A stretch of DNA of 64,000 nt from Emydura subglobosa (lineage: Eukaryota; Chordata; Testudines; Chelidae): assembly GCA_007922225.1 (NCBI GenBank), contig ML680003.1:308723-372722 (forward strand). The letters run 5' to 3'. Of the stretch, positions 11,400-25,000 are shown piece after piece. The notes below the pieces were generated by a model that was given only the letters and a program-made list of their open reading frames with translations, was not told the origin of the DNA and made no database searches. A program made the translations under genes and the position numbers. Position 1 is the first letter of the stretch, and each line of letters opens with the position of its first letter.

Positions 11400-11640
11400 A
11401 AGAGAAATGGTCAGACATTTTTCATTGATTTTTTTTTCATATTAGAACTGTTTCATTTATAAACACAAATGGGAGATGCATATTATGTTTTCTAGATCCA
11501 AAACCAAACATTTTTCTGAATTTCCAATCCGGAGGAAAACTTCAAATATAATTGCGTGTGTTCTGATGCGGAATAAAAACATTTTGAAACGTGAAAACTT
11601 TCTGCAAAACAGAAATTCTGAGTTTTGACCAGCTCTAAGT
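11400..11640. repeat. AT-rich repeat ending ttttgaccagctct
   Basis: AT-rich, ending gagttttgaccagctctaag, the terminus of the same interspersed family as 52.2 kb. Non-coding. Confidence 0.5.
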
Positions 11641-11940
11641 AGCATCTAATTTTGGCATCACAAGTAAATGGAACTTGGTTTGGAGGCAGATACCACTACT
11701 ATTTTCCCCACTCCCTCCTCCCTCAAACTCTGGTCATCAATAGTGAGTTGCTGATACACATCCAAACCACCCATACCAGAGCCTCACTCTCATAAGCCAC
11801 ACCTCTTATTTTGGCAAACATCAGGCCTCCGACTCTAATACTGCAGAATATTTCAAGCACAGCAGCTGAGCGTCGTATGGGTTGTAGATACGATTTGACC
11901 TTTCTTCTCTCCAGTATTTAATGACAGAGCTGATCAGACT

Positions 11941-12195
11941 CAGGCCTGATCTATACTTTGGGGGAAATTCGACAGCAGTTGACAGGAGTTTCGCAAGTTA
12001 TTCAGAGTAGCTTGTGTAATTTACGTTGACGTCCTAAATCCTCTTCTGCGCGCCTTCTCCACTACGCTGCACTTTTTGGGAAGATAGTTTTATTGAATCA
12101 ACTTCTGGATCGATTGAGCAAGTCCTCCTTTCTGCTCAATTGATTCAGATAAATTGATCTGACGGCAGCAAATTAAGTGAAGACATATCCTTACT
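11941..12195. mobile_element. Short hAT-like element
   Basis: Begins caggcctgatctatactt and ends with the inverse-type gtgaagacatatcc. The body has paired gaatcaactt/aattgattca segments. No convincing target duplication found. Confidence 0.4.
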
Positions 12196-12735
12196 TGAGA
12201 GTCTTTTGTTATGGATGCTAGAGCTGAAATCGCTGATAAGCAGGTCTAAGTGCTAAGTCTCTGGTGAATGAGACTTTCCAGCCTGCACTAACAATGAGGC
12301 TCCCCCACTAAGAACTGAAATCACTGAGAGCTGGGTTAAGTGATGGGACCTCCCAGCATAGTAGAGGTTGCAGTACAGAGAGCGATAGTGAAGCAGATGA
12401 ACGGTGAGTCGGCAGCCACTGAGGCATTGCTCAGTGCCTTTACTTCACCCGCCCCCGGGAAGGCAAGGAGAAATCACACGAACACACTCTGGGTCTTCGC
12501 AAAGGACAACCACGGTGAGTGAGATGCGGTGGAGGGAGAGGGAACTAGTGTGTTAAAGGAACATTTGTTTGTTGGACTTCCTCACCACAAGATGAGGAAT
12601 TAAGGCAAAGGACACTGCCCCACCATACTCTGAGGTGGGTGTTTTGCTCATGGTCATATGTTTTCAAATCCTGCTTGTGGCATTTTCTCAAATTAATACC
12701 AGTTTCCTTTCTCCTTCTTATTCCTCCTTCTAACT

Positions 12736-12867
12736 GAGCGGGAATTGGATAAAACCCAACAAGATTACGGTGTGTCTGGCACCATATTGGAACTATTGAA
12801 TTGAGCGGGAATTGGATAAGACCTAACAAGATTAGGGTGCAGCCAGGCTGCCGGCACCATCTTGGAA
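12736..12867 (+). repeat. Two-copy tandem duplication
   Basis: gagcgggaattggataa at 12736 recurs at 12803, and ggcaccat-ttggaa recurs about 75 bases apart. An imperfect tandem duplication of about 67-75 bases. Confidence 0.7.
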
Positions 12868-13739
12868 TCCATGAAATTGCATGCGTGCTGCATCAGCACT
12901 CTGGCTAATAAGCCATGTATTCGGTGTTCACCTCTTTTGCAATTTACAGTGGAGAATGTTGTAACAACTGACAATAAATTCCACCTCAAGCTTGGACCCT
13001 CTCAGAGCCACACTAGGTTCAGAGAAAAACAGCAAAGCCTCTTTGTCCCAGTCTCCTTATACATCCCAGTGAGCCGAGGTAAACCCCTATCTTGCACTCA
13101 AATGGGACCCTTTTAAAGCCTCTATTTCACACCGCAAAACACTGAGGGTAAAATCAGGTGTTCCCAGACTTGTTCATTCTATGGACCATATTTAAATATG
13201 CAGATCAACCTGTGGATTTTCCTCTCCTCCTATTTACTATCATGCAGCATGCTTGTGGCTAACAACTGCAACTGTTGACTCTGCAAAGTACCATTAAGAA
13301 CATACATAATATTTTTATCTACAATTTTTTAACAGCTGAAACCAGGAGAAAGGGCCAGTGCTCTATGACCAGTTAGCTCTCTGCTGAGCGTCACTGAGCA
13401 GCCTGCAGACCACCCTTTTAGATCCTCGGAGCTAAAAGAACTTTACCATACGGTAAGTCTGAGCTGACGTGCATAAAAGAAAGACCAAAATATTGGTTTT
13501 CTTGCCTGTATGCAATGTTTCAAATGGTTTTAAATGCCCCATTGTGCTGGAAACTTTTCACTCTCCTTCCTGGGGGTGGGGAGGGGAAAATAAAGACATG
13601 GCAAGTTTGAAAATAAATTGCTCAGTAGGACTATGATCTTAACAGGGGTATCTCTTAGTTCTATTGAGATCTAATATTTAATCAAGTCTTGTAGCTAATG
13701 GGTCTCAACACAGCTCTTTTTAAACACATTTTTGTGGAG

Positions 13740-14022
13740 CTGATGAGCTGATGAGAAATTAAGAATGAGATTTTCAAAGATTAAAAACTGAATTTTTGAC
13801 CAAAAACTAACTATTTTTTTGATTTTGGCCAAATATTTCTGAGGCTTTTGAAATTTTGAAATAAACAAAAGTTTTCTAAGATGGTGCTGGTGGATGGACC
13901 ACACCCTATATTTTTAGGGCCTGATCTCATTGCCCCTGAAGTCAATGGAAAGAGTCCCATTGAAAACTTTGGTTTTGTGCTCATTTGCTGTAGAAGAACA
14001 TCCCATTTTCTAACCAGCTCTA
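13740..14022. repeat. AT-rich palindromic repeat fragment
   Basis: Left side gagctgatgagaaatt, right side ttttctaaccagctct: degenerate inverse termini of the AT-rich family. The interior is interrupted by unrelated sequence. Confidence 0.4.
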
Positions 14023-15228
14023 GTTTAGAGAGCGCCTACCACCCCGGAGTTCTGGTCTCTAGCCTGTGCTGCGATACAAACACTAAATATTTAGCCTTGT
14101 CTTAGAGGCCAGAAAATGTAAGAATTTGTCTATCCTGATCTGAGAAAAAAATCTGTCTTGCCTTCAGAAATATTTTCAGAAACCAATTTAAAATCTAATT
14201 TAAACTGTGATTCTCTTTTTTTAGAAAAAATTGTTAATAACTTAAGTGCCATCATCATACTTAGCTCTCCTCAAGGCACAAAATATTTATGGGGCCAGAT
14301 CGCCACCTGGTATAACTCAGCTCTGTCGAAACAAAGATTTCATAAGGTTTGCCTTGTACTCGGATCTGCAACACATGCAGAGCAACAAAGCAGAAACTGG
14401 GTAGTGGGGGGGGGGGGTTTATCCTTCAGCACTCTAATTTTGTCCCTGATTACAGTCCCAAACAGGTGGCGTTTCTCTTCCCTGCTTTGTCAGTGACTTC
14501 AGAAAAGGTTTAGGCAGCTACATTGCAAACTTGTCCAGGCTGACCACTCATAATTTTTAAGTTTTCAGTGCCACTCTTTTTGAGCAGTGCCTGAATTGCA
14601 TATTTTGCCTTGTACAAACAGTCAGTCTCTAATCCAGATGTGGCAGCCTAAATCATTTCAATTTGGGGAGTTATTAGACCAGGAAAAAGCTTAAACAGTA
14701 AATTTAGATCCCACCCTACCGTCCTTCTCAGACTCACTCACACTGTAATTAAATGCAACATTATCCTTCCCCACATCAGCCCCTTTTCTACATGTACAAG
14801 ATTTAAATTGTCCACGTACCTGCTCACTGAATGCCCTCATCATCCAGAAGCCTTGCTCACCATGGGTCATATCTTCATTACTGCGGCCACAAGCAAACAA
14901 AAAAATCAAAATCTCCCAGGTGGAAGGGACACCAAGAAAGATAAGTGTGAAGGGAAGCTGGAGACAGCAGCAGTGAGTTTGCAAAAGCTGCAAAATACAG
15001 TTATGAACATGGTATTACTTCAGTCAAGAGCATAATGTACAAAGTCTAGTCCTCACTAGCTCAGTGCAATGAGACACTGCACTGCGGTGAACAAATATAG
15101 TCACTGCATCAGTTTAGGGAATAGATGAGGAAGTGCTTATGCAATAAGATTCCTATCCTATTAACAGTCTGTCAACGCCCTTTGGTCTCGTTCCATATTC
15201 CTGATTCATAGGACTCTTTTCCCCACTC

Positions 15229-15247
15229 TGTGTGTGTGTGTGTGTGT
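15229..15247. repeat. (TG)n microsatellite
   Basis: Nine to ten uninterrupted TG units; a shorter TG run lies at about 15909-15927. Confidence 0.9.
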
Positions 15248-15834
15248 TCTGGATTCACCCTCCCCACCACCCTGCAGATATAGTTTATAGACAGTGAAGT
15301 TGATTATACCATGTCACAACACAGCCATCAGCTAATGTCTACTTTTATACAGCAATGACATAGGGAAGAAATCTCTTACCTCTTCAGGATAAGAGTGGTG
15401 AGTGCCAAATCTGTTGTAAATCATTAATTGGATTGAGTTTAGTAGAATAACCACCCTACCAATCTTCCCCTCCCCCTTACAGTGAATCCAGGAGGAGGGA
15501 AAATGAAAGTCAGAAAGACGCTTCTGCTTAGGGATAATGTAGCAAATCTAACCCCTCCAAATCCCCGCCTATACTACTGAAGGGTACAGTGGTAACTTCT
15601 CATTTCATGGTCATCTAGAATCTGTTAAGAACAATGAAAATCCTGATCCTGCATTTCCTTGCCCCTTTTGGAAGTCATTCCCATTGTACCAAATCTGAAG
15701 GTCATCATTTTGCTGAGAGTTACTGGTGACTGAATGAATCACATACCTCTGAGATTGAAGGGTGTGAACACATCCTTCAATTAATCGTCACAATAAATTA
15801 ATCACAAGCCACTCCCCCCTACCCCCCACCAAAG

Positions 15835-16180
15835 ACAACTGTGAACTTGCTGAGGAGTTTTGGACTGAGTGGGCAGTTTGGTTTTTGCCGGGTGGTGTTT
15901 TGGGTCAGGGTGTGTGTGTGTGTGTGGAGGGAAGGCAGAACACAAAAGGAGCAGAGAGTCAAAGAAACAGCCTGAAGGAGCAGCTGAAGCATGGTGCCTT
16001 ACCTGGGAAGAAAGCTGGGGATGGGTTTTTTGGTCCGGGGTACAGGATGAAAAGATTGTCTGTGAAGATGCTGTTTCCTGCTATTTGCTTCTTTCTGGGT
16101 TCAGATACCCAGGACTTGTAAATTCCTTGTAAATAAACAAGCATGCACCAAAGAAATACCTGAGTTTCACCAGGGTGGTG
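15835..16180 (+). repeat. LTR-like fragment with AATAAA
   Basis: Non-coding unit with ggttcagatacccaggactt, then ttgtaaataaacaagcatgc and acaccaaagaaatacctgag-type tail, the layout of an LTR polyadenylation region. Ends not resolved. Confidence 0.35.
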
Positions 16181-17674
16181 TGGGGGGGGGCTTGCAGGGG
16201 CTATAGCTTAGCTCCCCATAGCCACCCCTCCCAGTGCAAAGGTCAAAGATTCTGCAGATATTTCTCCACTGCTGCTGGCAACAGCGCTGCCTTCACAGCT
16301 GGTCGCTTGGCCAGCCGCCACCGCTCTACGGCTGCCCAGTCCTGAAGGCAGTGCCGCTGCCAGCCGGAGCACAGAAGTAAGCCTGGGTGGGGGGTGAGGG
16401 CAGAGTGCCCAAGAGCAGCCCCTGGTCCATGTCCCCACCCACTGTCTGTGCCACCCAGAGCAGGTGGACGGTCCGAGGTTCCCCACAGCCCTCCAGACTG
16501 ACCCACACTCCTCAGTCCTGCCTCCTGTAATCGCTGCTCTCCAATTGCTCTGCTTCCCCAGAGCCAGGTCCCCCCACTCGGGCAGCTCTTATGGTCTGTG
16601 AGCAGTTGAAGAGTGGCAGGGAGCTGAATAAATCATCCCCCGGAGTGACATAAGTTACATTGAAATATATGCTCATGTGCACAGCACTATGTCGGCTTCC
16701 CCACTGACATGGCTTCTGCTCTTTATTGCTCTCTCCCATCGGCATAGAGCGTCTTCGCCAGCCCTGCTGAAGCACTATATATGTAGACATGCCCTGAGTG
16801 AGTTTAGGCACCTATGGGTTAGGCGGCAGCCCAGCAGGGGATTTGTGGATCTCAGTGGTGCCTAAAACCGAGACCTTGATGCCTACGTCCTTTCGTGAAT
16901 CTGGGCTGTTGTGTTTTAGCAGGGAGATGTGAGAGAGGGGGCTGTGTGCTAATCACTTAGTTTATAGGGACGTCCAAGAGGGTCAGAGGCCTAGGGAACC
17001 TATGGGGCAGTGAAATTTGTAACAGAGAGACACATCTAGGTGCGGTTGGTGGCAGAACGAGTGTATGTTCTGTAAATGAAACAAGTTGCACTAAGAAAAC
17101 ATCCAGACTCTGCATCACTGATTTCTCTTTCAAATGGGAAACTGACCTGCTGGGCCCTGGAAATCTGCTCCTGTCTGACAAAAGGGCAATACTATGTATA
17201 TGCTCATTTCTGCTTCCTTTGTGATCGGTGTGACATTTTGCGCGCTGCTCCTTTACAGCTGTAGCAGGAAGACAGGCCGAGATGGGAGCTAGGAAAGCTT
17301 CTAGGCAGAAGCTCGACAAATGGCGTCAGGTGGGTGAGAAATAGAGAAGTTTTAGGGATAATGCTGTGTTCCGTATTCTCATTTCCTTTGTCTGACCTCG
17401 AGTGCCTTGTTCAGTGTCAGCAGAAGGCAGTGCTTCTCTATTTTCATGCAACTATGTGCATTTGATTCCCTTGAGTTTAACAAGAAGGGCTGAGAATACC
17501 AACTAATTTTCTCTGCCATGAAATAAACACACCACGTCCAGTGATTTGCTACCTTGAAACTTGTGTAGCTTTTTCCATTGAGTACAAATTATTGCCTCCG
17601 TTACTGTTGCCCCTTTTTGACCTGAGTAGCTAGTCAAAGTTGGGGGCCTGGGGGATTTCCAGTTAGGAGGAGAA

Positions 17675-18055
17675 AATGGTGACGGTCAAGGGCGGCGCCA
17701 GCCTCTTCCCAGAAAGGGGAGGGCCGAGGTGGCTAAAATAGACAATAGAGAGGGCTGTGCCCTCCTCTTGGCACGAGGCCCCGCCCCTCTCTGTGGCTCT
17801 ACTCCCTGCGCCTCCTCAGTTGAGTGTCAGCCCCGCCTCTGCCTCTTGAGGCCCTGCCCCTGGCCAGCCAAACCAGAGTTGGGCAGTGGGAGGTGGCTGC
17901 TGCACTGGTTTATGCCATGGTACAGGTGGATGCGGTGCTCTTCCATCTCCTTCTCCTCTTCCTGCTGCTGCTGGTGGTGCCCAGGGCTGCAATTTCCCCT
18001 CAGCACCCTGCCACCCTTCAAGTTATGCTGGCATAAACTGTAGTGTAGACATGAT
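17675..18055. repeat. GC-rich hAT-type repeat fragment
   Basis: The interior resembles the element at 57.8 kb (ggccccgccc...ctggccag...agttgggcag). It ends with agtgtagacatgatct, another short-element terminus. Probably two abutting fragments. Confidence 0.35.
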
Positions 18056-18250
18056 CTAAGTGCCTAAATTTCTGCCTCTGGGCACATGCACCATGCTTCA
18101 CTCTCAGCATCTGGACACCTAAGTCCCAGCGTGATCCATGAACCAGGGAAAGATAGGCATTAATCTAGCTATCTTGGCTATGGGGCTTGCCCTGCGCATG
18201 TGTACCGGGGGCTCCCGTTCAAAATCTGGCTGGAGCAGGAGGTGGTGGAA

Positions 18251-18315
18251 GGATTTCAGCAGGCTTGGTCTCCCATCTCTCAGGAGAGTGCACTAACCTC
18301 TGAGCTATGGGCTAG
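18251..18315 (-). repeat. tRNA-derived SINE head
   Basis: The reverse strand reads agcccatagctcagaggtta then gtgcactctcctgagagatg: a tRNA-like A box and anticodon-arm region. The B box is degenerate, and no clover-leaf closes, so this is a SINE promoter remnant and not a tRNA gene. Confidence 0.5.
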
Positions 18316-18616
18316 TCTGACGGGGGCTGGGGGGGTTCCCTCAGCCTGTCCTGTTGATGCTGTTCCACTTCAGATGAAGTTATTGAGCCAGACAGAGAGC
18401 TAGTGAGAATGACAGGCACGCACCTGAGAGGCGGGAAACCCAAGTCCAGCCCCTCCCCCTCCACACTCCAGTGACTCTTTAATTATTTATCCAAAGTGGA
18501 ACAGCTTCAACAAGAGAGACTGAGCAAGCCCCTCATGAAAATAGCTCTGCAGTTTGGGCGTTCTCCTCAGAGGCAGAAGATGCCCCCTTCAAATTCATTC
18601 TGTCATCTGGCACAGA

Positions 18617-18682
18617 GGGGAATCAAAGCTGCGCCTTGCGCATCTCAGGCGAGTGCTCTAACCCCAGGGCTAAAAGTCAGAG
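18617..18682 (-). repeat. tRNA-derived SINE head
   Basis: The reverse strand reads tagccctggggttagagcac then tcgcctgagatgcgcaaggc and gctttgattccc, giving A-box and B-box-like sequences about 35 bases apart. The acceptor stem does not pair. Confidence 0.5.
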
Positions 18683-19454
18683 CGTAGGCAGCTGCACACA
18701 GCTTCGCTCCCATTGTTTTATATAGTGAAGCAGATGCCCAACTGCAAGCAGAGAGCGATGCTTCCCTGTAGCCCAGATTTAAGCCTCTAACTCAGAGAGA
18801 AGGATGGGGTTTAGGACACACCCCTCTCATGGGCATCTCCTATTGGCTAATTTAGTCAAGGAGCCCCCAACTTCCTGGTTGCTGTGTATCCTGTTTGAAG
18901 GCACCTCTCTCCCCATTCACCTATGACCACATTGCCTTAAAATGGCCTGGCCATTAACCATTTTTCATGCAGTTATTTTGCAACCAACAGGAACCTTGGA
19001 AAGGTTTACGTGCCCCTGGAAGAGTGATTTAACCCATCAAAATGATCTGAACTTGCTGTGTCATCTTTCTATGAAGACTTGCATCTTTCATGCTCATGTA
19101 CAGTGACTTCCAGTCACACCCGTTACTGTAACAACAGCAATGTGTCTCTGCGAAGAAACCACTTTCCAGAATTTCTCTACACTGATTGGATGAAGTTCAT
19201 CCAGTGGTTACCCTGATAAATTCATGGGATTTCGATTACCTAGTGCTATATAGCTCTCAACTGGCAGGAGTTTACGACTGTTACACTGTGTGTGCTCACT
19301 CTTTTCTGAGACCTTTTGCTATTTGATCCTTTCTCAGTGTCACATTCCTCTCTCTGTGGAGCAGTTCTGAGATCCTAGGTAAGATGTGACTCTTGTATTG
19401 TGCAGAGTTATTGGGATGAGTCAGTGCCATAGTCAGAGGAGGTAGCAAGATAAA

Positions 19455-20530
19455 ACCCAAGATGGACTATAAAATGGATAGAGAAGTGGCTAGAGCATAG
19501 AGCTCAACGAGTAGTGATCAATGGCTCCATGTCTGGCTGGCAACTGGTCACAAGCGGAGTGCCCCAGGGGTCGGTCCTGGGGCCGGTTTTGTTCAACATC
19601 TTTATTAATGATCTGGAGGATGGGGTAGATTGCACCTTCAGCAAGTTTGTGGACGACACTAAGCTGGGGGGAGTGGTAGATACCTTGGAAGGTAGGGATA
19701 GGATACAGAGTGACCTAAACAAACTGGAGGATTGGGCCAAAAGAAATCTAATGAGGTTCAACAAGGACAAGTGCAGAGTCCTCCACTTAGGAAGGAAGAA
19801 TCCCATGCACAGCTATAGACTGGGGACCGACGAGCTGGGCAGCAGCTCTGCAGAAAAGGATCTGGGGGAACAGTGGATAAAAAGCTGGATATGAGTCAGC
19901 AGTGTGCCCTGGTTGTCAAGAAGGCTAATGGCATATTGGGCTGCATTAGGAGGGGCATTGCCAGCAGGTCACGGGAAGTGATTATTCCCCTCTATTCGGC
20001 ATTGGTGAGGCTGCATTTAGAATATTGTGTCCAGTTTTGGGCCCCCCACTACAAAAAAGATGTGGACAAGTTGGAGAGAGTGCAGTGGAGGGCAACCAAA
20101 ATGATTAGGGGGCTGGAGCACAGGACTTATGAGGAGAGGCTGAGGGAACTGGGCTTGTTTAGTCTGCAAAAGAGAAGAGTGAGGGGGGATTTGATAGCAG
20201 CCTTTAACTACCTGAAAGGGGGTTCCAGGGAGGAGGGGGCTAGGCTGTTCTCGGTGGTGGCAGATGACAGAACAAGGAGCAACGGTCTCAAGTTGCAGGG
20301 CGGGAGGTCTAGGTTGGACATTAGGAAAAAGTTTTTTACTAGGAGGGTGGTGAAGCACTGGAATGGGTTACCTAGGGAGGTGGTGGAATCTCCATCCTTA
20401 GAGGTTTTTAAGCGGAGGCTTGACAAAGCCCTGGTTGGGATGATATAGCTGAGGTTAGTCCTGCTTTGAGCAGGGGGTTGGACTAGATGACCTCCTGAGG
20501 TCCCTTCCAACTCTAATATTCTATATTCTA
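19455..20530 (+). mobile_element. CR1 LINE, 5'-truncated, late reverse-transcriptase region
   Basis: The best-preserved retroelement here. The first frame gives [20 protein letters not shown] and FVDDTKLGG (RT palm motifs GVPQGS and FVDD). After a frame disruption near 19875 a second frame carries [31 protein letters not shown] and [17 protein letters not shown]. The 3' end is the CR1 tail gactagatgacctcctgagg...attctatattcta. Endonuclease and early RT are missing, so it cannot move by itself. Confidence 0.92.
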
Positions 20531-22012
20531 GATAGATATGGTGGGGCACTGTGAGGAAGAAAGAAATGAGAGTGTATGACTCTCTCTCTATGTATATATA
20601 TATAGTTTCCCATTCTGTAACAGGGAAATTCTGTAAACCGGGATTATGCAATTGTTTTAACTGCAGTTAATTGATCAATCGGGTTGATGACACTAGATGT
20701 CAAAATATAATAGGGAGAATGTGTCATGTGGCTTTGCGTGGCTGATAGCAGGGATTGAGATGGATTGAAATACACCAGCCTCAGAGGAGGGGCGATTGGG
20801 TGGGATGCTCCAGGGGTGAGGAAGGGGCACTCTTACTCTGCTCTTAGCAAAAGGGGAGGAAACGCTGGTTCCTCTACACTTTAACTCCTGGCTGACAATT
20901 CTCCTCTTCCTCCCTGTGTCCGCTCCCACTCTGCCCTTCCATCATCCTCTTCCATTCACTCCTCCCCAAGCTCCTCAGCACAACCCCATGAGATATCCTG
21001 GGAATACCTGGCTGTCTACAGAATCCCAGCTCACACCCTCCCGCAGAGCAGTCCATTCTCTCCCACTCTCACTTGCACAGGGTGGAGACTGAGTAGTTGG
21101 TGCAGTAAGGAACTTGGGCACCCTGCCAGCTCTCTCTTCCTTCCCTGAGCTCTTAGTTAAGTCCCACAATGACTTTCACAGCTTCCTGAAAGGGGGAGGA
21201 GCGTGTTCAGTTCTTTCTGCAGCAGAAAACAACCAACCTGTGAAATCTGCGGATCGGAGCCCCCCAACTCCAAGGCAATCATCCTTAACACACACCCTGA
21301 AATCGAGCTTGGGCTACCACAACCCTGCCATCACAAGTATCTCCTACATACACTGCTCCTAAACTGACTCTCCCCATGGCATCAGAATGTGGGAGGGGCC
21401 TGCACCTGGGAGAACTGGATGAAATTTTACATCCTTAATTTTCTCAGTGAAAAATGCAGATTCGGTGACACCAAAACGTTTTGTGAATGTGTGTCGCTAT
21501 TGACAATTGTGTTGGTCAATAATAATATAATTAATTTATGGGGAACATGTATATTTCTTTTATTCTCTTTTCACCTCCCCCCCCCAAAAAAAATGTTGAA
21601 TCACTTTTGCTCAAAATCCGGAAAAAAATTTACCTTGAGCCAGACCTGACGTGGAAAATTTCAGAGGGATGGGTGAAAGTGCCGGGAAGTGATTTAACAT
21701 GGGGTTATAATAGAAACATATAGGCAGCCTTGACTACTCCTATTGCTAGTGCTGTGCTGTCATAAACCAATGGGAGATCCTGACTGTGGGAGAAAGCTCA
21801 GGGCCAGCATTGCCTGTCTCTTACTACTTGGGTTTACAATACTTAGCTGTTGAGGCCCTGATCTCAGTCAGGGCCTTTAGGTGGTACTATCAGACACTCA
21901 ATAAACAAGAGAAACTAGCTCTGCCACATTTGAATAACGTACAATTCCTTGCAGCCAGGCATTACTGATTGCAGCCAGAAGATAGGGGAGAGCAATGCCC
22001 CCCCATTCCTAC

Positions 22013-22094
22013 ATGGAACAATCAGAGAATGGAGAAAAGACAACTAAGGCACTTAACACTAACCCTGCAGATTTACAAACAGAAAAGAGATCAG
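22013..22094 (+). CDS. CLEC2-like exon 1: cytoplasmic tail and start codon
   Basis: ATG at 22013 opens [20 protein letters not shown] and then LQTEKRS, ending in phase 1 before gtaagt. The split Glu (G|AG) joins exactly to the next exon. The polar, charged 27-residue tail and phase suit CLEC2 exon 1. The exon is too short for ordinary open-frame searches. The start is chosen because it is the only ATG of this short open segment. Confidence 0.72.
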
Positions 22095-25000
22095 GTAAGT
22101 GAAGTTTCACTGATTAGACAGATGGAAGTATGATAAAGAATTATGGAAAGAATTGCTGTGTTTACAAGTTTACCAATGAGCCTTTAATCGAAAGATTTTC
22201 TCGTCTAGAGCTCAAGTCCTGAAAAATTAAGTGCTGTAATGACATTCTGATACTTTTCTGGAGAGCCAGAACAACATTCACAGCACTTCTGATAATTGTA
22301 CTTTTATCAGAAGTACCAGAATGTTGTTCTCTGCCCAACAAAAGGCCAGAACTGTGTGCTGGAGTGTTCTGGCCTATCTTAAGCCCTGTTCTTGTTTAAT
22401 TATTAACAATTGGAGGTTGTGAGAGAACAAGAAATAACTGCAAAGATGCTCATTAATGTGTCTCCATCACACTTCTAAGAAGATCATATAAATTTCCAAA
22501 CTAATTGTCATATAACATAACATTAGAGTCCAGCCCTATGTATTCTGTGGCAATCCGGATTTAAATTCTGCTTCAGTCTTCTTGGATTCTGTTGCATGTG
22601 GTGGAAATTCTCTGGTGGCATCAGATACATTAAAAATTTGAGCATTTGTGTAATTAAATATGAAAATATAATACAATCAGTGCAGCATCCCCTGTACTAT
22701 TTAATATGACTGGTCCTTGTCAATGTTTTTAAATAAAAAGTTGATTTTTAAATACAATTTTATTGAAGTTTTTAGCAAATATTTTAATGTAATGTTTTTC
22801 ATCTTGGGGATTTTCCTTTTTTTGAAAATTGAAATTATTGGGAAAAAATTGCAAAATTTAAAAAAAAAAAAAAAGAACGTCCAACCCTGCAAAATGAAAA
22901 CAATTTCACAATTTTTGTGCAATTGTTCATTTTTTCACCTGCGCTAATTATATTAAATTTAGCTTATTTTACTCTGCTCCTCTATGGGTCACATTGTTAT
23001 CTCCAGGTTTCAGAGTTAACAATCCATAGAGATGAACTGGGTAGTTGCCCTCTCTCAGAAGGACAACTATCCAATTGGTTCCGGCTCGCTGCACACTCAG
23101 GCATACGCTGTTGCATCGGTTGCACTCATGTCATCTTTTCAATCTGTTCTTTGCAACCACGAGGACTAGAATAATGTATTTTGAAATTAAAGGTCAGATT
23201 CTGGAGTACAATTTTACAGCAAGCTATGAATCCTGCAGCCATAGAATTGTAGAATACAAAGGGCCCTGGCTATTGTCCACAATATTACATTCCCCAGGAT
23301 TTATTAGCAAGTACTGTTCATTACAACTGGTGATTGCAAAACAATACTTGACCACTGTGAGACTGGCTGCGAAGATTGTTCATAAAGGAGGTTCCTCTTC
23401 TCATTAATGTATTTTCCTTTTTCAGAGGAATCTAACTTCTGGTTCAGGAAATGTATGATACTATTCACAGTCCTGCTTATATTTGCTGTCATTATTTTTT
23501 TGGCAGGTGAGTAGACAGCAATTCCTAAATGAATTTTTGGTGTTTGTTTACCCCTCTCAGTCAGAATCATTAAAGATGCACAATCCATCCTCCCCAACCT
23601 TTGTAGTTGTGCTGGTGCTGAACCAGCATGAGATAGCAAAGCAAAGAGCCTGACACCTGACATTTCTGCTTTACTTCATCTCTCTTGCTGAATTGTGAAC
23701 TGATTGTTTCACCCTGTCAAAATAATTCTTACAACCTTCTAGTTGAGAATCTCTAGGGTCTCCATGCCTTGGAGTGGGGACTGGAAATTTGATTGGGGAG
23801 TTGTCTTTGGGTATGTCTACATGGCACAGGTAACCCAGGTAATTGACACCCAGGTCTGAGCACCCAGGCTACTCTCGCCCAGGTGCAAGCATCCCCACAG
23901 CAAAGTCCTACCTGAGTTACTGTGTCTTCACTAGTGATGTGCTTCCCATGTCTCATTAGGCCTTCTGATGGCAAATCCCATGGTTCTTTATGCCAAGACG
24001 CTCTAGGATTCATTCCCAGTCAATTATGGGAGAACTTGTCTGTCCTTCAAGGGATGTTGTGGGAAAGTCATTGGACGACAAGCAGCACTTGAATGATTTT
24101 CATAGATTCATTCACTTGAATGATTTAGCCTGCATCCTCACTACAAAGTTTGTGGATTCCAGCCTGAGTTAAACCAGAGTCTGGATTCTAACCCATCCCC
24201 CAGCCCGTGTGGGCTTAAAGCACTTCCAAACAAATGTCATTGCTTTAGCTTGTGTGGACGGGGCAAAACCTGAGGAAGAGCCTGGGTTAACAATTCAGTG
24301 AAGACATAACCTTTGTGTCAAGGGCATGCCTCTAGCAGTTCCCATGAAAAACCACCCACAATTTATAAGGCTTTGGAAGATTTCCAGTCATATGTGCTCG
24401 GTAGAGATTCGTTACAGGCTGGCATTGTGAATGGCACCCTGGTCTAAAGTTTGAGTGTTTGACTTTGCAACCTTAACATTCCTGTCATGTATTTTTTTGT
24501 TGGTATTAGACTGTAGGTTTCTCTGGAGAATAACCAGGTCTTAATTCCTACCTGTAACATTGTGTGCACAGCTCCATCACTATATAACTATGATAAATGG
24601 GGCATGACAACAGATTTTCCTAGAATGTGTAAAATTAATAGTGATTTGGGGTCATTTTCCATCTCTGAATGGTCACATTTGGGTAGGTAGCAACAATCAC
24701 AAATTCATATCTAGGTTTGATAGCCAGCACATTGCCACAGTGGTGAGCTGGTGAATGTCCTTCAGGCCTCCCGTGAAAGAAGGAAGGGGACACTCAGATA
24801 TGATGTGCTCCATCATTTGCGATTGGTGACCCCAGTCGCATATAGGTGTTTGCCTCATTTTCCATTTCAAGAGGGTTTGTCCGCATTTCCCATGAGATGT
24901 CCGGCTGCAATTCAATCTGCACCAGTCTTTCTGACATAAATCAAAACCTCAGCAGAGTCAATGATGAGCTGTCTGTTTTGAGCAGTTGAAACACTCCATG

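Larger units (their letters stand above)
5718..22012. other. Intergenic region between gene A and the CLEC2-like gene
   Basis: About 16 kb with no supportable host exon. It holds CR1 fragments, hAT-type elements, LTR-like units, a minisatellite, tRNA-like SINE heads and microsatellites (listed separately). Stretches 5720-6530, 6905-7470, 12200-12730, 14020-15830, 16200-17670 and 20540-21990 show nothing I can classify with confidence. Confidence 0.5.

Noticed and set aside
18251..18682. Possible tRNA genes on the reverse strand
   Set aside because: A- and B-box-like sequences are present but the stems do not pair; they are SINE heads.
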